Positions 7,805-12,673 of a stretch of DNA of 12,673 bases are shown here, piece after piece. The first letter of the stretch is position 1. Each line of letters starts with the position of its first letter. The notes under the pieces were generated by a model. That model was not told the origin of the DNA and ran no database searches. It worked only from the letters and a program-made list of their open reading frames with translations. The position numbers and the translations under genes were made by a program. Source of the DNA: Obelidium mucronatum (Eukaryota > Chytridiomycota > Chytridiomycetes > Chytridiales > Chytriomycetaceae); assembly GCA_025765595.1 (NCBI GenBank), contig JAIVFH010000613.1:1-12673 (forward strand), in the 5' to 3' direction.

Positions 7805-8778
7805 GAAACAATCCAAACCCAAATAAAAACCAAATCAAACACAACCAAATGCTGCATTCTAATACACTTAACTCAACAGAGGGCTGAAGAAGGTGGCTTT
7901 GTAGGGGAATGGGAACAATAGGTTGGCAGAGGCAACCAAACCAACAACAGCACAGGCTGCTGCTCTCTGCATACTGAGTTAAAGATAAATTGATGTTTGT
8001 AAGGCTAGAGTATGGGATGAGAAACAATCAGGAAAAAACAGCTAAAAAACACGTAAATGTATAGGAAAACACGCATAAACACGCATTCCGCGTAAAAAGC
8101 TGAAATTGCAGGGACCTTCTAGTGCCCTGAAGTATTGTGCGGGAACTATCCAAGTCTTTTGCAATTGTGGCAAAACACAAATAAACACACAATTAACTTA
8201 CGCATTAACACGAATAAACACGCAATTAACTTACGCATTAACACAAATAAACACGCAATTAACTTACGCATTAACACAAATAAACACGCAATTAACTTAC
8301 GCATTAACACAAATAAACACGCAAAACACGTGAAAAACAAAACAGAAATGAAGGCATTTCTCTGGTGCACTCAAATATAGTGCCGGAACAATCTAATTCT
8401 GTTGCAAAAGTACAAAACACAAATGGACACACATTACCACATAAAAACACGTAAAAACACGTAAAAATAAAAGGACAGGGACACTCTGGTGAGTTCAAAT
8501 ATATAGACATTGTATATGGTTGGACTGCTGGTTGTCTGAAGAATTGCATTCTTTTGGCCATTCCTAGAATCACTTTTCAAAATTGGATGCAAAAGCCATA
8601 TATTTCCAGAGAAAAGGAAGGGAAATGAGCAGGCCAGCCCAGCAAACCTGTCTCCACCTGGGATCCAATTCGGCCTGCACCAAGCCTTCCAATCCTGTGG
8701 GAGTATTGGGACAGGGATACTGATGAGGTGAAATGTGCTAGAACCACTCAGGTGCCCTTTTTGCCTGAGCTGCCAACA
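7805..8778 (+). repeat. Satellite monomer, copy 9 (974 bp)
   Basis: No difference from copy 5 seen. Core A begins at 8106 and the minisatellite lies at 8177-8324. Confidence 0.97.
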
Positions 8779-9752
8779 GAAACAATCCAAACCCAAATAA
8801 AAACCAAATCAAACACAACCAAATGCTGCATTCTAATACACTTAACTCAACAGAGGGCTGAAGAAGGTGGCTTTGTAGGGGAATGGGAACAATAGGTTGG
8901 CAGAGGCAACCAAACCAACAACAGCACAGGCTGCTGCTCTCTGCATACTGAGTTAAAGATAAATTGATGTTTGTAAGGCTAGAGTATGGGATGAGAAACA
9001 ATCAGGAAAAAACAGCTAAAAAACACGTAAATGTATAGGAAAACACGCATAAACACGCATTCCGCGTAAAAAGCTGAAATTGCAGGGACCTTCTAGTGCC
9101 CTGAAGTATTGTGCGGGAACTATCCAAGTCTTTTGCAATTGTGGCAAAACACAAATAAACACACAATTAACTTACGCATTAACACGAATAAACACGCAAT
9201 TAACTTACGCATTAACACAAATAAACACGCAATTAACTTACGCATTAACACAAATAAACACGCAATTAACTTACGCATTAACACAAATAAACACGCAAAA
9301 CACGTGAAAAACAAAACAGAAATGAAGGCATTTCTCTGGTGCACTCAAATATAGTGCCGGAACAATCTAATTCTGTTGCAAAAGTACAAAACACAAATGG
9401 ACACACATTACCACATAAAAACACGTAAAAACACGTAAAAATAAAAGGACAGGGACACTCTGGTGAGTTCAAATATATAGACATTGTATATGGTTGGACT
9501 GCTGGTTGTCTGAAGAATTGCATTCTTTTGGCCATTCCTAGAATCACTTTTCAAAATTGGATGCAAAAGCCATATATTTCCAGAGAAAAGGAAGGGAAAT
9601 GAGCAGGCCAGCCCAGCAAACCTGTCTCCACCTGGGATCCAATTCGGCCTGCACCAAGCCTTCCAATCCTGTGGGAGTATTGGGACAGGGATACTGATGA
9701 GGTGAAATGTGCTAGAACCACTCAGGTGCCCTTTTTGCCTGAGCTGCCAACA
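8779..9752 (+). repeat. Satellite monomer, copy 10 (974 bp)
   Basis: No difference from copy 5 seen. Core A begins at 9080 and the minisatellite lies at 9151-9298. Confidence 0.97.
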
Positions 9753-10726
9753 GAAACAATCCAAACCCAAATAAAAACCAAATCAAACACAACCAAATGC
9801 TGCATTCTAATACACTTAACTCAACAGAGGGCTGAAGAAGGTGGCTTTGTAGGGGAATGGGAACAATAGGTTGGCAGAGGCAACCAAACCAACAACAGCA
9901 CAGGCTGCTGCTCTCTGCATACTGAGTTAAAGATAAATTGATGTTTGTAAGGCTAGAGTATGGGATGAGAAACAATCAGGAAAAAACAGCTAAAAAACAC
10001 GTAAATGTATAGGAAAACACGCATAAACACGCATTCCGCGTAAAAAGCTGAAATTGCAGGGACCTTCTAGTGCCCTGAAGTATTGTGCGGGAACTATCCA
10101 AGTCTTTTGCAATTGTGGCAAAACACAAATAAACACACAATTAACTTACGCATTAACACGAATAAACACGCAATTAACTTACGCATTAACACAAATAAAC
10201 ACGCAATTAACTTACGCATTAACACAAATAAACACGCAATTAACTTACGCATTAACACAAATAAACACGCAAAACACGTGAAAAACAAAACAGAAATGAA
10301 GGCATTTCTCTGGTGCACTCAAATATAGTGCCGGAACAATCTAATTCTGTTGCAAAAGTACAAAACACAAATGGACACACATTACCACATAAAAACACGT
10401 AAAAACACGTAAAAATAAAAGGACAGGGACACTCTGGTGAGTTCAAATATATAGACATTGTATATGGTTGGACTGCTGGTTGTCTGAAGAATTGCATTCT
10501 TTTGGCCATTCCTAGAATCACTTTTCAAAATTGGATGCAAAAGCCATATATTTCCAGAGAAAAGGAAGGGAAATGAGCAGGCCAGCCCAGCAAACCTGTC
10601 TCCACCTGGGATCCAATTCGGCCTGCACCAAGCCTTCCAATCCTGTGGGAGTATTGGGACAGGGATACTGATGAGGTGAAATGTGCTAGAACCACTCAGG
10701 TGCCCTTTTTGCCTGAGCTGCCAACA
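9753..10726 (+). repeat. Satellite monomer, copy 11 (974 bp)
   Basis: No difference from copy 5 seen. Core A begins at 10054 and the minisatellite lies at 10125-10272. Confidence 0.97.
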
Positions 10727-11700
10727 GAAACAATCCAAACCCAAATAAAAACCAAATCAAACACAACCAAATGCTGCATTCTAATACACTTAACTCAACA
10801 GAGGGCTGAAGAAGGTGGCTTTGTAGGGGAATGGGAACAATAGGTTGGCAGAGGCAACCAAACCAACAACAGCACAGGCTGCTGCTCTCTGCATACTGAG
10901 TTAAAGATAAATTGATGTTTGTAAGGCTAGAGTATGGGATGAGAAACAATCAGGAAAAAACAGCTAAAAAACACGTAAATGTATAGGAAAACACGCATAA
11001 ACACGCATTCCGCGTAAAAAGCTGAAATTGCAGGGACCTTCTAGTGCCCTGAAGTATTGTGCGGGAACTATCCAAGTCTTTTGCAATTGTGGCAAAACAC
11101 AAATAAACACACAATTAACTTACGCATTAACACGAATAAACACGCAATTAACTTACGCATTAACACAAATAAACACACAATTAACTTACGCATTAACACA
11201 AATAAACACGCAATTAACTTACGCATTAACACAAATAAACACGCAAAACACGTGAAAAACAAAACAGAAATGAAGGCATTTCTCTGGTGCACTCAAATAT
11301 AGTGCCGGAACAATCTAATTCTGTTGCAAAAGTACAAAACACAAATGGACACACATTACCACATAAAAACACGTAAAAACACGTAAAAATAAAAGGACAG
11401 GGACACTCTGGTGAGTTCAAATATATAGACATTGTATATGGTTGGACTGCTGGTTGTCTGAAGAATTGCATTCTTTTGGCCATTCCTAGAATCACTTTTC
11501 AAAATTGGATGCAAAAGCCATATATTTCCAGAGAAAAGGAAGGGAAATGAGCAGGCCAGCCCAGCAAACCTGTCTCCACCTGGGATCCAATTCGGCCTGC
11601 ACCAAGCCTTCCAATCCTGTGGGAGTATTGGGACAGGGATACTGATGAGGTGAAATGTGCTAGAACCACTCAGGTGCCCTTTTTGCCTGAGCTGCCAACA
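10727..11700 (+). repeat. Satellite monomer, copy 12 (974 bp)
   Basis: Differs from copy 5 only by A instead of G at 11177, in the second minisatellite unit, making AACACACAA from AACACGCAA. This is a CpG-to-CpA transition, and it makes that site look like the corresponding site of unit 1. The minisatellite lies at 11099-11246. Confidence 0.97.
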
Positions 11701-12673
11701 GAAACAATCCAAACCCAAATAAAAACCAAATCAAACACAACCAAATGCTGCATTCTAATACACTTAACTCAACAGAGGGCTGAAGAAGGTGGCTTTGTAG
11801 GGGAATGGGAACAATAGGTTGGCAGAGGCAACCAAACCAACAACAGCACAGGCTGCTGCTCTCTGCATACTGAGTTAAAGATAAATTGATGTTTGTAAGG
11901 CTAGAGTATGGGATGAGAAACAATCAGGAAAAAACAGCTAAAAAACACGTAAATGTATAGGAAAACACGCATAAACACGCATTCCGCGTAAAAAGCTGAA
12001 ATTGCAGGGACCTTCTAGTGCCCTGAAGTATTGTGCGGGAACTATCCAAGTCTTTTGCAATTGTGGCAAAACACAAATAAACACACAATTAACTTACGCA
12101 TTAACACGAATAAACACGCAATTAACTTACGCATTAACACAAATAAACACGCAATTAACTTACGCATTAACACAAATAAACACGCAATTAACTTACGCAT
12201 TAACACAAATAAACACGCAAAACACGTGAAAAACAAAACAGAAATGAAGGCATTTCTCTGGTGCACTCAAATATAGTGCCGGAACAATCTAATTCTGTTG
12301 CAAAAGTACAAAACACAAATGGACACACATTACCACATAAAAACACGTAAAAACACGTAAAAATAAAAGGACAGGGACACTCTGGTGAGTTCAAATATAT
12401 AGACATTGTATATGGTTGGACTGCTGGTTGTCTGAAGAATTGCATTCTTTTGGCCATTCCTAGAATCACTTTTCAAAATTGGATGCAAAAGCCATATATT
12501 TCCAGAGAAAAGGAAGGGAAATGAGCAGGCCAGCCCAGCAAACCTGTCTCCACCTGGGATCCAATTCGGCCTGCACCAAGCCTTCCAATCCTGTGGGAGT
12601 ATTGGGACAGGGATACTGATGAGGTGAAATGTGCTAGAACCACTCAGGTGCCCTTTTTGCCTGAGCTGCCACA
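11701..12673 (+). repeat. Satellite monomer, copy 13 (973 bp, last in window)
   Basis: Matches copy 5 until its final bases, where the window ends in GCTGCCACA instead of the GCTGCCAACA found at nearly every other boundary, so one A is missing. The minisatellite lies at 12073-12220. The unit is complete apart from that base, so the window stops within one base of a monomer boundary. Confidence 0.95.

Larger units (their letters stand above)
1..12673. repeat. Tandem satellite array, 13 copies of a ~974-bp monomer
   Basis: The same sequence recurs head to tail through the whole window. The landmark TTGCAGGGACCTTCTAGTG begins at 301, 1292, 2263, 3237, 4210, 5184, 6158, 7132, 8106, 9080, 10054, 11028 and 12002, giving spacings of 991, 971, 974, 973 and then 974 throughout. 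There is no flanking unique DNA on either side. A unit this long with a nested minisatellite fits a eukaryotic macrosatellite. Near-identity of copies 5-13 implies recent amplification or strong homogenisation (inference). I do not recognise the family by name. An intergenic spacer of rDNA is unlikely because no rRNA sequence occurs in any monomer. Function is unknown; such arrays are usually heterochromatic, but nothing here shows that directly. Confidence 0.98.

Noticed and set aside
1..12673. Ribosomal intergenic spacer or telomeric repeat
   Set aside because: No rRNA sequence is present in any monomer, and no short telomere-type repeat occurs.

Overview
The window is one head-to-tail satellite array with no ordinary gene in it. 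It consists of 13 consecutive copies of a monomer of about 974 bp. By my reading the copies are 991, 970, 974, 973, then eight of 974, then 973 bp. The repeat fills the window from the first base to the last, and both window ends fall at the same phase of the monomer. I see no rRNA, tRNA, CRISPR array, recognisable transposon gene or bacterial operon. The long, near-identical monomer, the nested minisatellite and the CpG/TpG pattern of variants suggest a eukaryotic nuclear macrosatellite, possibly from an animal with methylated DNA. The species cannot be named from the sequence.

Layout of one monomer, using copy 5 (3909-4882) as reference: an A/C-rich tract at the start (3909-3954); about 180 bp of mixed sequence with a small inverted repeat; an AACACG-rich tract (4136-4209); core A (4210-4280); a 33-bp minisatellite of four units plus a partial fifth (4281-4428); core B (4453-4540); a second AACACG-rich tract (4541-4576); core C (4577-4623); and about 259 bp of more complex sequence (4624-4882) with a single BamHI site. 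Cores A, B and C are diverged relatives of each other, so the monomer is itself a mosaic of an older, shorter repeat.

Copies 5-11 look identical, copy 12 differs by one base, and copy 13 lacks one base at its very end. Copies 3 and 4 each carry one small change. Divergence is concentrated in copies 1 and 2, chiefly about 897-1470, with many small indels and a rebuilt segment at 917-990. Outside that patch the only substitutions I see are CpG transitions. The array therefore looks very recently amplified or homogenised, or assembled from nearly identical reads with less reliable sequence near its left end.

Open reading frames recur in every copy only because the DNA recurs. None has a recognisable domain, and the ones over the minisatellite are open because 33 is a multiple of three. 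The only frame I record is a start-less open frame that crosses each monomer boundary, and I give it as a low-confidence possible relic.
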